Below, piece by piece: positions 26,479 to 34,982 of a DNA stretch of 64,000 bases. Positions within the stretch are counted from its first letter, which is position 1. Each line of letters opens with the position of its first letter. The stretch covers positions 151,566 through 215,565 of the forward strand of contig DIZF01000062.1 of NCBI GenBank assembly GCA_002427815.1, given 5' to 3'. The translations under genes were made by a program, and so were the position numbers. Under the pieces are notes generated by a model. That model ran no database searches and was not told the DNA's origin. It saw only the letters and a program-made list of their open reading frames with translations. The DNA is from Ramlibacter tataouinensis (lineage in GTDB: Bacteria; Pseudomonadota; Gammaproteobacteria; Burkholderiales; Burkholderiaceae_C).

Positions 26479-27897
26479 ATGGCAGCCAAGACCGTCGCAG
26501 ACGTGATGAAGATGGTGAAGGAAAACGAAGTCAAGTTTGTCGACTTCCGTTTCACCGACACCCGCGGAAAAGAACAACACGTCACTGTGCCTGTTTCGCA
26601 TTTCGACGAAGACAAGTTCAGCTCGGGCCACGCATTCGACGGCTCGTCGATCGCCGGCTGGAAAGGCATCGAAGCCTCTGACATGCTGCTGATGCCCGAT
26701 CCGAACACGGCCAACATCGACCCCTTTTTCGAAGAGACGACGCTGCTGGTGTCCTGCGACGTGCTCGAACCGGGCGACGGCAAGGCCTATGACCGCGACC
26801 CGCGTTCCATCGCCAAGCGCGCCGAGGCCTACCTCAAGGCGTCCGGCCTGGGCGACACGGCTTTCTTCGGCCCGGAACCCGAATTCTTCCTTTTCGACGA
26901 CGTACGCTGGGGTGCCGACGGGTCGGGCTCCTTCGTGGAGATCGACGAGTACGAAGCACCCTGGAACAGTGGCAAGAAGATCGAAGGCGGCAACAAGGGC
27001 CATCGGCCGCCGGTAAAGGGCGGCTATTTCCCGGTGCCTCCGGTGGACAGCACGCAGGACCTGCGCGCCGAGATCTCCCTGATCCTCGAATCGCTGGGCA
27101 TCCCGGTCGAAGTGTTCCACCATGAAGTGGCAGGGGCGGGCCAGAACGAGATCGGCACCCGGTTCTCCACGCTGGTGCAGCGCGCCGACTGGACCATCCT
27201 GATGAAGTATGTGATCCACAACGTGGCCAACGCGTATGGCAAGACCGCGACCTTCATGGCCAAGCCCATCGTCGGCGACAACGGTTCCGGCATGCACGTG
27301 CACCAGTCGGTGTGGAAAGACGGCAAGAACCTGTTCGCCGGTGACGGCTATGCCGGCCTGTCGGACTTCGCGCTGTACTACATCGGCGGCATCATCAAGC
27401 ACGCCCGGGCCCTGAACGCCATTACGAACCCCGGCACCAACAGCTACAAGCGCCTGGTGCCCGGTTTCGAAGCGCCGGTCAAGCTGGCCTACTCGGCACG
27501 CAACCGCTCGGCCGCGGTCCGCATCCCCTACGTTGCGAACCCGAAGGGCCGCCGGGTCGAAGTGCGTTTCCCCGACTCCACCTGCAACCCGTACCTCGGC
27601 TTTGCCGCCATGCTGATGGCCGGCCTGGACGGCATCGAGAACAAGATCCATCCGGGCGAAGCCGCCACCAAGGACCTGTACCACTTGCCGCCGGAAGAAG
27701 ACGCGAAGATCCCGACCGTGTGCCACAGCCTGGACCAGGCCCTGGACTACCTGGACAAGGGCCGCGGTTTCCTGACCAAGGGCGGCGTGTTCACCGACAC
27801 CATGCTCGACGCCTACATCGAGCTGAAGATGCAGGAAGTGACCCGTTTCCGGATGACGACGCATCCGATCGAGTTCGACATGTACTACTCGTTGTGA
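26479..27897 (+). CDS. glnA: Glutamine synthetase type I, 472 aa
   Basis: GlnA makes glutamine from glutamate, ammonia and ATP as a cytoplasmic dodecamer. Key segments are FDGSSIAGWKGI, the metal/glutamate region PEPEFFLFDDV, GSGMHVHQSVW and the adenylylation loop KDLYHLPPEE with the Tyr equivalent to E. coli Tyr397, so control by adenylylation (GlnE) is expected. The ATG at 26479 has AGGAG 8 nt upstream. Transcription should be NtrC- and sigma-54-dependent, with ntrB and ntrC encoded just downstream. Confidence 0.98.
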   Translation: MAAKTVADVMKMVKENEVKFVDFRFTDTRGKEQHVTVPVSHFDEDKFSSGHAFDGSSIAGWKGIEASDMLLMPDPNTANIDPFFEETTLLVSCDVLEPGDGKAYDRDPRSIAKRAEAYLKASGLGDTAFFGPEPEFFLFDDVRWGADGSGSFVEIDEYEAPWNSGKKIEGGNKGHRPPVKGGYFPVPPVDSTQDLRAEISLILESLGIPVEVFHHEVAGAGQNEIGTRFSTLVQRADWTILMKYVIHNVANAYGKTATFMAKPIVGDNGSGMHVHQSVWKDGKNLFAGDGYAGLSDFALYYIGGIIKHARALNAITNPGTNSYKRLVPGFEAPVKLAYSARNRSAAVRIPYVANPKGRRVEVRFPDSTCNPYLGFAAMLMAGLDGIENKIHPGEAATKDLYHLPPEEDAKIPTVCHSLDQALDYLDKGRGFLTKGGVFTDTMLDAYIELKMQEVTRFRMTTHPIEFDMYYSL

Positions 27898-27933
27898 TAC
27901 GGCCAAACCGCTAATTTGCTGCGAAATGGCAAG

Positions 27934-27957
27934 AAAGGGGCCCTGAGGGCCCCTTTT
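27934..27957 (+). terminator. Rho-independent terminator after glnA
   Basis: AAAGGGGCCC (27934-27943), loop TGA, GGGCCCCTTT (27947-27956), then T. A 10-bp perfect stem. Confidence 0.9.
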
Positions 27958-28062
27958 GCCGCAAGGTGTTGCGGCAGGAATGGGCCTACAGAGCCCCTTT
28001 TGCCGCAAGGTGTTGCGACAAGAATGGGCCTACAGAGCCCCTTTTGCCGCAAGGTGTTGCGG
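27948..28062 (+). repeat. 44-bp tandem repeat array, about 2.6 copies
   Basis: Units start at 27948, 27992 and 28036 (the last partial). Each begins GCCCCTTTTGCCGCAAGG, and units 1 and 2 end in ATGGGCCTACAG. Inside each unit GCCGCAA-GGTG-TTGCGGC can form a 7-bp hairpin (one mismatch in unit 2), and GGGC...GCCC followed by TTTT spans the unit boundary. Confidence 0.9.
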
Positions 28063-28064
28063 CG

Positions 28065-28089
28065 AAAGGACGGCGAAATCCGTCCTTTT
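28065..28089 (+). terminator. Second terminator at the end of the repeat array
   Basis: AAAGGACGG (28065-28073), loop CGAAAT, CCGTCCTTT (28080-28088), then T. It closes the array before the next promoter. Confidence 0.85.
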
Positions 28090-28111
28090 CTATTTGGAAT
28101 CAAGGGCTTAG

Positions 28112-28140
28112 TTGGTTTTTTTGAAGGATTGCGCGATACT
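28112..28140 (+). promoter_or_regulatory. Possible sigma-70 promoter of the small secreted protein
   Basis: TTGGTT (28112-28117), 17-nt spacer, GATACT (28135-28140), 43 nt upstream of the ATG at 28184. Confidence 0.5.
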
Positions 28141-28183
28141 GGCAGGCCGTCCTGTGCATTTCGATGCGAGGAGAGCAAGCCCC

Positions 28184-28678
28184 ATGAAGTACGCCTTTTT
28201 GATTCCGCTGGCCATTGCCGCCCTGGCAACCACCGCTTACGCGCAGACCCGTATCTACCGTTGCGGGAACACTTACACCAACGACGCCACCGAAGCCCAG
28301 GCCAAGCACTGCAAGCTCATGGAGGGCGGCAACATCACGGTGGTCCAGGGTACGCGCGTGAATAACAGCAGTGCAGTGCGTGTGGCCACTGCGCCGCAGG
28401 CGGCCGCACCCGGCCCGCGCGTGGATGCCGACGGCCAGCGCGCACGGGACTCCGATGCTCGACAGATCCTGGAGTCCGAATTGAAAAAGGCCGAGGCGCG
28501 GCAGGGCGAGCTGGTCAGGGAATACAACAACGGGGAGCCGGAGATGCTGGGCCCCGAGCATCGCAACCACCAGAAATACCTGGACCGCGTGGCCGAACTG
28601 AAGACCAGCATTGCGCGCAACGAGAACGACATCGCCGGCATCAAGCGCGAACTGGGCCGCTTTCCTGCGTCAAAATGA
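28184..28678 (+). CDS. Secreted coiled-coil protein of unknown function, 164 aa
   Basis: A signal peptide (residues 1-20, ending AYA) is followed by TRIYRCGNTYTND, which resembles the start of DUF4124-type domains, with two cysteines (Cys at RCGN and KHCKLM). The C-terminal half is highly charged and helical (ESELKKAEARQGELVREY onward), likely coiled coil. AGGAG precedes the ATG. It lies between glnA and ntrB and the following gene begins about 5 nt after its stop, but no role in nitrogen control is evident. Confidence 0.8.
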   Translation: MKYAFLIPLAIAALATTAYAQTRIYRCGNTYTNDATEAQAKHCKLMEGGNITVVQGTRVNNSSAVRVATAPQAAAPGPRVDADGQRARDSDARQILESELKKAEARQGELVREYNNGEPEMLGPEHRNHQKYLDRVAELKTSIARNENDIAGIKRELGRFPASK

Positions 28679-28682
28679 AGGC

Positions 28683-29756
28683 TTGAAGCCGCCAGCGTCC
28701 CCTCCCGCCCGCTTCCAGTCGCTGGACCTGCTGGCCACGCTGGTTGCCGTGGTTGCGGGCGATGGCACGGTGCTGTTCGCCAACTCGGCGCTGGAAGACG
28801 CCCTCGGCAGTTCGCGCCGCACCATCCAGGGCTCCAGCTTTCCCCAATGCTTCACGCAGCCGCAGCTGCTGCAGAATGCCCTGGACGGGGCTGCCGGCAA
28901 CGAGTTCGCGGCACTGCGCTATGACACCTGGCTGCTGCGCCAGAACCAGAGCGAGCCGGTGCCGGTCCACGTGATCCTGGCCCAGACCGACCGGCCCGGC
29001 GAATTCATCGTTGAAATGCTGCCGCTCGAGGCGCAGGCCAAGCAGGATCGCGAAGAGCGTTTGCTCGACCAGGCGCAGGCCAACAAGGAGCTGATTCGCA
29101 ACCTGGCCCATGAGATCAAGAATCCGCTGGGCGGTATCCGGGGCGCGGCTCAGTTGCTGGAGATGGAGGTTCAGGCGCGCGACCTGAAGGAATACACACA
29201 GGTCATCATCCACGAAGCCGATCGCCTGCAGACGCTGGTGGACCGGCTGCTGGCGCCACACCGCAGGCCGCATGTGGTCGGGGAGGTGAACATCCACGAA
29301 GTGTGCGAACGGGTGCGTTCGGTGATCCTGGCCGAGTTTCCCAAGGGCCTGGAGGTGGTGCGCGAGTACGACGTTTCGATTCCCGAGTTTCGCGGCGATC
29401 GCGAGCAGCTGATCCAGGCGGTGCTCAACATTGCGCACAACGCCTGCCAGGCCCTTTCGGAACGCATCGCGGCAGGTGATGCGAAGCTGGTCTTTCGCAC
29501 CCGGGTGGCCCGGCAGGTGACGTTCGGCAAGCAACGCTACCGACTGGCATTGGAATTGCATGTCATCGACAACGGGCCCGGCGTGCCGGATTCGATCAGG
29601 GACCGCATCTTCTTCCCGCTGGTGTCGGGCCGCGAAGATGGTTCGGGGCTGGGGTTGACGCTGGCGCAGACATTTGTCCAGCAGCATCATGGCCTGATCG
29701 AATGCGACAGTGTGCCTGGGAGGACGGATTTCAAGATCCTGATTCCGCTGCCTTGA
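28683..29756 (+). CDS. ntrB: Nitrogen regulation sensor kinase NtrB, about 357 aa
   Basis: NtrB phosphorylates NtrC when nitrogen is scarce, under control of PII. A PAS-like N-terminal region (VVAGDGTVLFANSALEDALG) is followed by the H-box LIRNLAHEIKNPLGGIRGAA with the phospho-His, an N-box (LNIAHNACQAL), and G-boxes VIDNGPGVPD and DGSGLGLTLAQTFVQQH. No good ATG exists near the expected start; TTG at 28683 gives a sensible length and is a tentative choice. It is followed by ntrC after 34 nt. Confidence 0.92.
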   Translation: MKPPASPPARFQSLDLLATLVAVVAGDGTVLFANSALEDALGSSRRTIQGSSFPQCFTQPQLLQNALDGAAGNEFAALRYDTWLLRQNQSEPVPVHVILAQTDRPGEFIVEMLPLEAQAKQDREERLLDQAQANKELIRNLAHEIKNPLGGIRGAAQLLEMEVQARDLKEYTQVIIHEADRLQTLVDRLLAPHRRPHVVGEVNIHEVCERVRSVILAEFPKGLEVVREYDVSIPEFRGDREQLIQAVLNIAHNACQALSERIAAGDAKLVFRTRVARQVTFGKQRYRLALELHVIDNGPGVPDSIRDRIFFPLVSGREDGSGLGLTLAQTFVQQHHGLIECDSVPGRTDFKILIPLP

Positions 29757-29790
29757 AAACCGTGAAGCGTTGACCTGAGGACCCGAGTAC

Positions 29791-31296
29791 ATGAAGTCGA
29801 TCTGGATCGTTGACGATGACCAATCCATCCGCTTCGTGCTGGAGAAGGCGCTGTTGCGGGAGGACCTTCCCACGCGCAGCTTCACCAATGCGCGGGAGGT
29901 GCTGCAGGCGCTGGAGTCCGCTGACGAGGAGAACGGGCCCCAGATCCTGGTGAGCGACATTCGCATGCCGGGCGGCTCCGGCCTCGAGCTCCTGACCAAA
30001 GTGAAGGAGAAGCACCCCGGCCTGCCGGTCATCATCATGACGGCGTTCTCCGATCTGGACAGCGCGGTCTCCGCGTTCCAGGGCGGCGCCTTCGAATACT
30101 TGCCCAAGCCCTTCGACCTGCCCAAGGCCGTCGAACTGATCCGCCGCGCCGTGCAGGAGAGCCAGCGTGAGGACATCGCCGAGGAACGGATGGCTGCCGC
30201 GCCCGAAATGCTCGGCCAGGCTCCCGCGATGCAGGACGTGTTCCGCGCCATCGGCCGGCTGTCGCAAAGCAATGTGACGGTGCTGATTACCGGCGAATCC
30301 GGGTCGGGCAAAGAACTGGTGGCGCGGGCGTTGCACAAGCATTCGCCCCGGGCCAATGGACCGTTCGTGGCGATCAACACCGCGGCCATTCCCAAGGACC
30401 TGCTGGAAAGCGAGCTGTTCGGCCATGAGCGCGGAGCCTTCACCGGCGCGCAGACCATGCGCAGGGGTCGCTTCGAGCAGGCCGAGGGTGGCACCCTGTT
30501 TCTCGACGAGATCGGGGACATGCCGTTCGACCTGCAGACCCGGTTGCTCCGGGTGCTCTCGGACGGGCACTTCTATCGCGTGGGCGGCCACAGTGCGGTG
30601 AAGGCCAACGTGAGAGTGATCGCGGCAACCCACCAGGACCTGGAGCAGCGCGTCAAGGAGGGGGCCTTCCGCGAAGACCTGTTCCACCGCCTCAACGTGA
30701 TCCGGCTGCGGCTGCCCGCGCTGCGCGAGCGCGGGGAAGACATTCCGGTATTGGCGCGGCACTTCCTGCAACAAAGCGCCAAGCAGCTGGGTGTCGAGCC
30801 CAAGCGCATTTCGGACGCCGCAGTGGCCCGGCTCGCCACCTTCAGCTTCCCGGGCAACGTGCGCCAGCTCGAGAACATCTGCCATTGGCTCACCGTGATG
30901 GCACCGGCCCAGCTGATTGAGCCCAAGGACTTGCCGCCTGAGGTGGGGGCGGGGCCTGAACTGGCCCCAGCCCAGGAAGCATCGGCGCTGAGCCAGGCGC
31001 CCCAAGCCGCGGAACAAGGTTCCACCGGAGCCGCCGTGCATGGGCCGGAACGGACCCAACCCGGCCCGAGCCCGAGCAACGGCAGCAGCTGGGAGTCCGG
31101 CCTTGAAGCCGAAGCCCTGGAGTTGCTCGCCAGCGGGCGGCACGATGTCTGGGACGAATTGACCCGGCGCTTCGAGTCCAGGCTGATCGTCACGGCTTTG
31201 GCCAGCACGCGCGGTCGCCGCATCGAGGCCGCGCAAAAACTCGGGATCGGGCGCAACACGATCACCCGCAAGATCCAGGACCTCGGGCTGGAGTGA
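29791..31296 (+). CDS. ntrC: Nitrogen regulation response regulator NtrC, 501 aa
   Basis: NtrC activates sigma-54 promoters such as glnA. Domains in order: receiver (residues 1-120, SIWIVDDDQSIRFVLEKALL, phospho-Asp in LVSDIRMPGG), AAA+ domain with Walker A ITGESGSGKELVARALH, the sigma-54 contact loop GAFTGAQ and Walker B GGTLFLDEIGD, a variable Pro/Ala-rich linker (about residues 385-435), and a Fis-type HTH (RRIEAAQKLGIGRNTITRKI). The inserted linker is longer than in E. coli. Pairs with NtrB upstream. Confidence 0.96.
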   Translation: MKSIWIVDDDQSIRFVLEKALLREDLPTRSFTNAREVLQALESADEENGPQILVSDIRMPGGSGLELLTKVKEKHPGLPVIIMTAFSDLDSAVSAFQGGAFEYLPKPFDLPKAVELIRRAVQESQREDIAEERMAAAPEMLGQAPAMQDVFRAIGRLSQSNVTVLITGESGSGKELVARALHKHSPRANGPFVAINTAAIPKDLLESELFGHERGAFTGAQTMRRGRFEQAEGGTLFLDEIGDMPFDLQTRLLRVLSDGHFYRVGGHSAVKANVRVIAATHQDLEQRVKEGAFREDLFHRLNVIRLRLPALRERGEDIPVLARHFLQQSAKQLGVEPKRISDAAVARLATFSFPGNVRQLENICHWLTVMAPAQLIEPKDLPPEVGAGPELAPAQEASALSQAPQAAEQGSTGAAVHGPERTQPGPSPSNGSSWESGLEAEALELLASGRHDVWDELTRRFESRLIVTALASTRGRRIEAAQKLGIGRNTITRKIQDLGLE

Positions 31297-31300
31297 TGGC

Positions 31301-31318
31301 GCTCCCGTCGCCGGGAGC
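31301..31318 (+). terminator. Probable terminator after ntrC
   Basis: GCTCCCG (31301-31307), loop TCGC, CGGGAGC (31312-31318). It follows the ntrC stop by 4 nt; there is no U-tract. Confidence 0.55.
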
Positions 31319-31392
31319 CTGCCTCACGCGCTGGCCTCACGCGGTCCAGGATGCGCCTACTGTGCAGCGCCGGCCCCGCTCTCGGGAAAAAC

Positions 31393-31427
31393 TTGTCTCC
31401 GCGTTTATTAACGTATACATTATCGTT
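31393..31427 (+). promoter_or_regulatory. Possible promoter and operator of the ABC transporter cluster
   Basis: TTGTCT (31393-31398), 17-nt spacer, TACATT (31416-31421). An inverted repeat AACG-N10-CGTT (31410-31427), with GTATAC inside, overlaps the -10, a plausible site for the GntR/FCD regulator encoded at 34202. Confidence 0.45.
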
Positions 31428-31491
31428 TCCGCTAATGGACATGCGGTCCCCGATCCGGACTGCTCTTCGAATCCAAACCAGGAGACATACG

Positions 31492-32496
31492 ATGAAACGG
31501 CCTTCTTTTCCTATCCTGCTGGCCTGCTTCGCAGCGCTGTGGCTCTCCATCGGGCCCGCGCATGCGGAGACGAACGAAATACGAGTCGCCAAGCAATACG
31601 GCCTGGGCTACCTGCAGATGATGGTGATGGAGGACCAGAAGATGGTCGAAAAACACGCGCGGGCGCAAGGCCTGGGCGACGTCAAGGTCACCTGGGCCAC
31701 CTTCCGCTCCAGCGACGTGATGAACGATGCGCTGCTCTCGAGCAGCGTTGACTTCGTTTGCCTCGGGGTGCCCGGCATCGCCACCATCTGGGCCAAGACC
31801 AACGGGCAGGTGAAGGCTGCATCCGGATTCAACTTCCTGCCCTTGCAGCTGAACACGCGCAGCACGCACATCAAGGGCATCCGCGACTTCACCGACAAGG
31901 ACAAGATCGCCCTGCCGGCCGTCAAGGTCTCGATGCAGGCGATCATGCTGCAGATCTGGGCCAGCAAGGAATTCGGCGATGCCGGCATGACCAAGCTCGA
32001 TCCGCTCACCGTCTCCATGACCCACAGCGACGGCATGGCCGCTTTCCTCTCCGGGGCGGGCGAGATCAACAATCACTTCACTTCACCGCCGTTCATCCAG
32101 CGTGAAATGGCCAAGCCGGGCATTCGCAAGGTGATCTCCTCCACCGAAATCCTGGGCGGGCCGATCTCGTTCAACGTCGTGGCGGCGACAGCCAAGTTCC
32201 AGCAGGAAAACCCCAAGGCTTATGCCGCCTTCATGGCCGCGTTGCAGGAAGCCACGGACTTCATCAACAAGGACAAGCGCGCGGCCGCGGAAATCTATGT
32301 CAAGGCGACCAAGGACAAGACGCCGATCGAGGACCTTCTGGCCATCATGAACGACCCGACGATCGAGTACTCGCTGGTGCCGAAGAACATCATGCAGATG
32401 GTCGAGTTCATGCACAAGACCGGAAGCATCAAGGTCAAACCGGCGTCGTGGAAGGACATGTTCTTTCCCAATGCCCACGGGATGGCTGGCAGTTGA
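31492..32496 (+). CDS. ABC transporter substrate-binding protein, NMT1/taurine type, 334 aa
   Basis: A periplasmic binding protein that hands its ligand to the permease. Signal peptide at residues 1-25 (ends AHA), then the two-lobed fold with IRVAKQYGLGYLQMM and SVDFVCLGVPGIATIW, typical of the nitrate/sulfonate/taurine/thiamine-precursor binding family. Ligand is unknown. An AGGAG-type site precedes the ATG. The stop overlaps the next ATG (TGATG), so the three transporter genes form one operon. It is preceded by a possible promoter with a palindrome. Confidence 0.88.
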   Translation: MKRPSFPILLACFAALWLSIGPAHAETNEIRVAKQYGLGYLQMMVMEDQKMVEKHARAQGLGDVKVTWATFRSSDVMNDALLSSSVDFVCLGVPGIATIWAKTNGQVKAASGFNFLPLQLNTRSTHIKGIRDFTDKDKIALPAVKVSMQAIMLQIWASKEFGDAGMTKLDPLTVSMTHSDGMAAFLSGAGEINNHFTSPPFIQREMAKPGIRKVISSTEILGGPISFNVVAATAKFQQENPKAYAAFMAALQEATDFINKDKRAAAEIYVKATKDKTPIEDLLAIMNDPTIEYSLVPKNIMQMVEFMHKTGSIKVKPASWKDMFFPNAHGMAGS

Positions 32497-33335
32497 TGGC
32501 GGGAGAATCGGCTGGGGCAGGTCCCGGTTCGCCGCCTCCGGGCGGCACGGACGGCAATGTTCCGCTGCTCGACGTGCGAGGCGTCACGCTGCAGTACAAG
32601 ACGAAGGACCATCTGGTCACGGCCACCTACCGGGTGGACTTCCAGGTGCTTCGGTCCGACCGCTTCGTGGTGCTGGGCCCCTCGGGCTGCGGCAAGTCGA
32701 CGCTGCTGAAGGCGGTGGGCGGCTACATGACGCCGGTGGAGGGCGAGATGCGCCTGAAGGGAGAGCGCATCGGCCGGCCCGGCCCCGATCGCATGATGGT
32801 GTTCCAGGAGTTCGACCAGCTGCTGCCGTGGAAGACCGTCGCGCAAAACGTCGCGTTCGCGCTCACCTCCAGCGGAAAACTCTCCTCGCGCGAGGCCACC
32901 GAAAAGGCCTTGCATTACATCGCCAAGGTGAACCTGACGGCCTTCGCCAACAGCTATCCTCACACGCTGTCGGGAGGCATGAAACAGCGGGTTGCGATCG
33001 CGCGCGGCATGGCGATGGAGCCGGACATCCTGTTGATGGACGAGCCGTTTGCCGCGCTCGATGCGCTGACTCGCCGCAAGATGCAGGAGGAATTGCTGCA
33101 GCTGTGGGACGACACGCGCTTCACGGTGCTGTTCGTCACTCACTCGATTCCGGAAGCCATCCTCGTGGGCAGCCGGATCCTGCTGTTGACGCCGCACCCG
33201 GGACAGGTCAAGGCCGAGATCGACAGCGTGCCGCGGGGTCAGGCCAACGCGCAGCAGCGGGCCGAGCTGGAGGCCTACATCCATCAGACCTTGTTCGCCG
33301 ACGAAAAGGCGACAGCGGAGCCCACCCATGCATGA
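32496..33335 (+). CDS. ABC transporter ATP-binding protein (SsuB/TauB type), 279 aa
   Basis: Drives the transporter by ATP hydrolysis. Walker A is VLGPSGCGKSTLLKAVGGY, the Q-loop is MMVFQEFDQLLPWKTV, the signature is LSGGMKQRVAIARG, and Walker B is PDILLMDEPFAALDALTR. The 20-residue N-terminal extension is Gly/Pro-rich. It overlaps the binding-protein gene by 1 nt and the permease gene by 8 nt. Confidence 0.92.
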   Translation: MAGESAGAGPGSPPPGGTDGNVPLLDVRGVTLQYKTKDHLVTATYRVDFQVLRSDRFVVLGPSGCGKSTLLKAVGGYMTPVEGEMRLKGERIGRPGPDRMMVFQEFDQLLPWKTVAQNVAFALTSSGKLSSREATEKALHYIAKVNLTAFANSYPHTLSGGMKQRVAIARGMAMEPDILLMDEPFAALDALTRRKMQEELLQLWDDTRFTVLFVTHSIPEAILVGSRILLLTPHPGQVKAEIDSVPRGQANAQQRAELEAYIHQTLFADEKATAEPTHA

Positions 33336-34197
33336 GCAGCCGGTACCGCGGCCGAACATCTATCGCGATCCGCCGGACGCCAGCCGCTTCAGCGTGGTCG
33401 AGCAGCCGCTGGGTGCCTGGGAAAGAGCCTGGAACAACGGCTTCGTGCGGAAGGCGGCGTTGCTGATTCTGCTGGCGCTGGTGTGGCAGCTGTATGCCAC
33501 CCGGCTGGACAACCCGCTGCTGATTCCGACCTTCCTCGACACGGTGCGGGCGTTTCGCGACGCCATCGCCACCGGCGGGCTGTTGGGAAAAGCCTGGTAC
33601 TCGATCCGCATCCTGCTGATGGGCTATGCCGCCGGCCTCGCGCTCGCCGCATTGCTGACCATGCTGGCGATCACCTCGCGCCTTGGGACCGACCTGCTGG
33701 AAACGCTCACGGCCATGTTCAACCCGCTCCCTGCCATCGCGCTGCTGCCGCTGGCGCTGATCTGGTTCGGCCTGGGCAGCGGCAGCCTGGTGTTCGTGTT
33801 GATCCACTCCGTACTGTGGCCCGTTGCGCTCAACACTCACTCTGGCTTCATGTCGGTGTCGAACACGTTGCGCATGGTGGGCCGCAACTATGGCCTGCGA
33901 GGCTTGCCTTATGTCGCCAAGATCCTGGTGCCCGCGGCGTTCCCGAGCATCCTCACCGGCCTGAAGATCGGCTGGGCGTTCGCCTGGCGCACGCTGATCG
34001 CCGCCGAGCTGGTCTTTGGCGTTTCTTCCGGCTCGGGCGGCCTGGGCTGGTTCATTTACGAGAACAAGAACCAGCTGGAGATCGCCAGCGTGTTCGCCGG
34101 CCTGTTCAGCGTGATCCTGATCGGGCTTGCCGTCGAAAACCTGGTTTTTCGCAGCATCGCGGCACGCACCGTGCAGCGCTGGGGCATGCAGGGCTGA
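33328..34197 (+). CDS. ABC transporter permease, 289 aa
   Basis: An inner-membrane permease of the nitrate/sulfonate/taurine class with about six helices (for example AALLILLALVWQLYA and ILLMGYAAGLALAALLTM). The EAA-type loop lies near GRNYGLRGLPYVAKILVPAA. The first 40 residues are a hydrophilic extension. The start overlaps the ATPase gene by 8 nt. The GntR-type regulator begins 5 nt after its stop. Confidence 0.9.
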   Translation: MHEQPVPRPNIYRDPPDASRFSVVEQPLGAWERAWNNGFVRKAALLILLALVWQLYATRLDNPLLIPTFLDTVRAFRDAIATGGLLGKAWYSIRILLMGYAAGLALAALLTMLAITSRLGTDLLETLTAMFNPLPAIALLPLALIWFGLGSGSLVFVLIHSVLWPVALNTHSGFMSVSNTLRMVGRNYGLRGLPYVAKILVPAAFPSILTGLKIGWAFAWRTLIAAELVFGVSSGSGGLGWFIYENKNQLEIASVFAGLFSVILIGLAVENLVFRSIAARTVQRWGMQG

Positions 34198-34201
34198 CCG
34201 G

Positions 34202-34939
34202 ATGCCGACCTCCAGCAACGTGGCGCCAGAGCGCATCCGCAAGTCCGCGCCCGGGGGTCGCGTCGGCCTGCCCGCTGACCGGCGCAAATCGCTGGTCGAC
34301 GAGGCGTATCGGGCAATCCGCCAGCGCATTCTGGATAACGTGTATCCGCCAGGTCACCGGGCGCTTGAGCTGGAGCTAGCGAGGCAGCTGGGCATCAGCC
34401 GCACTCCGCTGCACGAAGCGCTGCTGCGGCTGCGCAACGAGGGACTGGTCGAGATCGTGCCGCGTCATGGCGTGCGCGTGATGCCCGTGTCTGCCAACGA
34501 CATGAAGGAAATATACGAGATCCTGACGGCGCTGGAGTCCATGGCGGCGGAGCTGGCGGCCAAACGCAGGCCGACCCAAACCGAGGTCGAGCCGCTGGAG
34601 CGGGCGTCGCGCGACATGGCACGTGCGCTCAAGGCCAACGATCTGGACGCATGGGCCGAGGCGGACGAGCGCTTTCATCGCACATTGATCGAGTTGTCGG
34701 GCAACCGGCTTCTGATGCAGGCTGTTCTCAATTTCTGGGACCGGTCGCACCGCGCCCGGATGTTTACGCTCAGGCTTCGGCCCAAACCGGCGAATTCGAC
34801 CAAAGAGCACAGAGCGCTGGTCGAGCGCATCCGCGACGGCGACGCCCAGGGTGCCTACGCGGTCACCCGCGACCACCGCGAGCGCGGCAGCCGCGAGCTG
34901 CTCACCATCATCGAGCAGTACCGCTTGCAGCAACTCTGA
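34202..34939 (+). CDS. GntR-family transcriptional regulator, FCD subtype, 245 aa
   Basis: The winged HTH is at about residues 28-90 (LVDEAYRAIRQRILDNVYPP, LARQLGISRTPLHEALLRL, VEIVPRHGVRV). The C-terminal all-helical FCD ligand domain has the metal-binding histidines in ADERFHRTLIELSGN and EHRALVERI. FCD regulators usually sense the substrate or a product of the pathway they control and often repress neighbouring genes. This one likely controls the surrounding transporter and dehydrogenase genes, by inference from position. Confidence 0.9.
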   Translation: MPTSSNVAPERIRKSAPGGRVGLPADRRKSLVDEAYRAIRQRILDNVYPPGHRALELELARQLGISRTPLHEALLRLRNEGLVEIVPRHGVRVMPVSANDMKEIYEILTALESMAAELAAKRRPTQTEVEPLERASRDMARALKANDLDAWAEADERFHRTLIELSGNRLLMQAVLNFWDRSHRARMFTLRLRPKPANSTKEHRALVERIRDGDAQGAYAVTRDHRERGSRELLTIIEQYRLQQL

Positions 34940-34982
34940 CGCCCCGCGAGGGGCTCGACACGAATTCAAGGAGGAAGTGGAA

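Noticed and set aside
27948..28062. CRISPR array
   Set aside because: Repeats are directly adjacent with no unique spacers and form terminator-like hairpins.
28611..28682. Upstream TTG start for NtrB
   Set aside because: It would overlap the upstream gene by about 70 nt and add residues unlike NtrB; TTG at 28683 is more plausible, though still uncertain.
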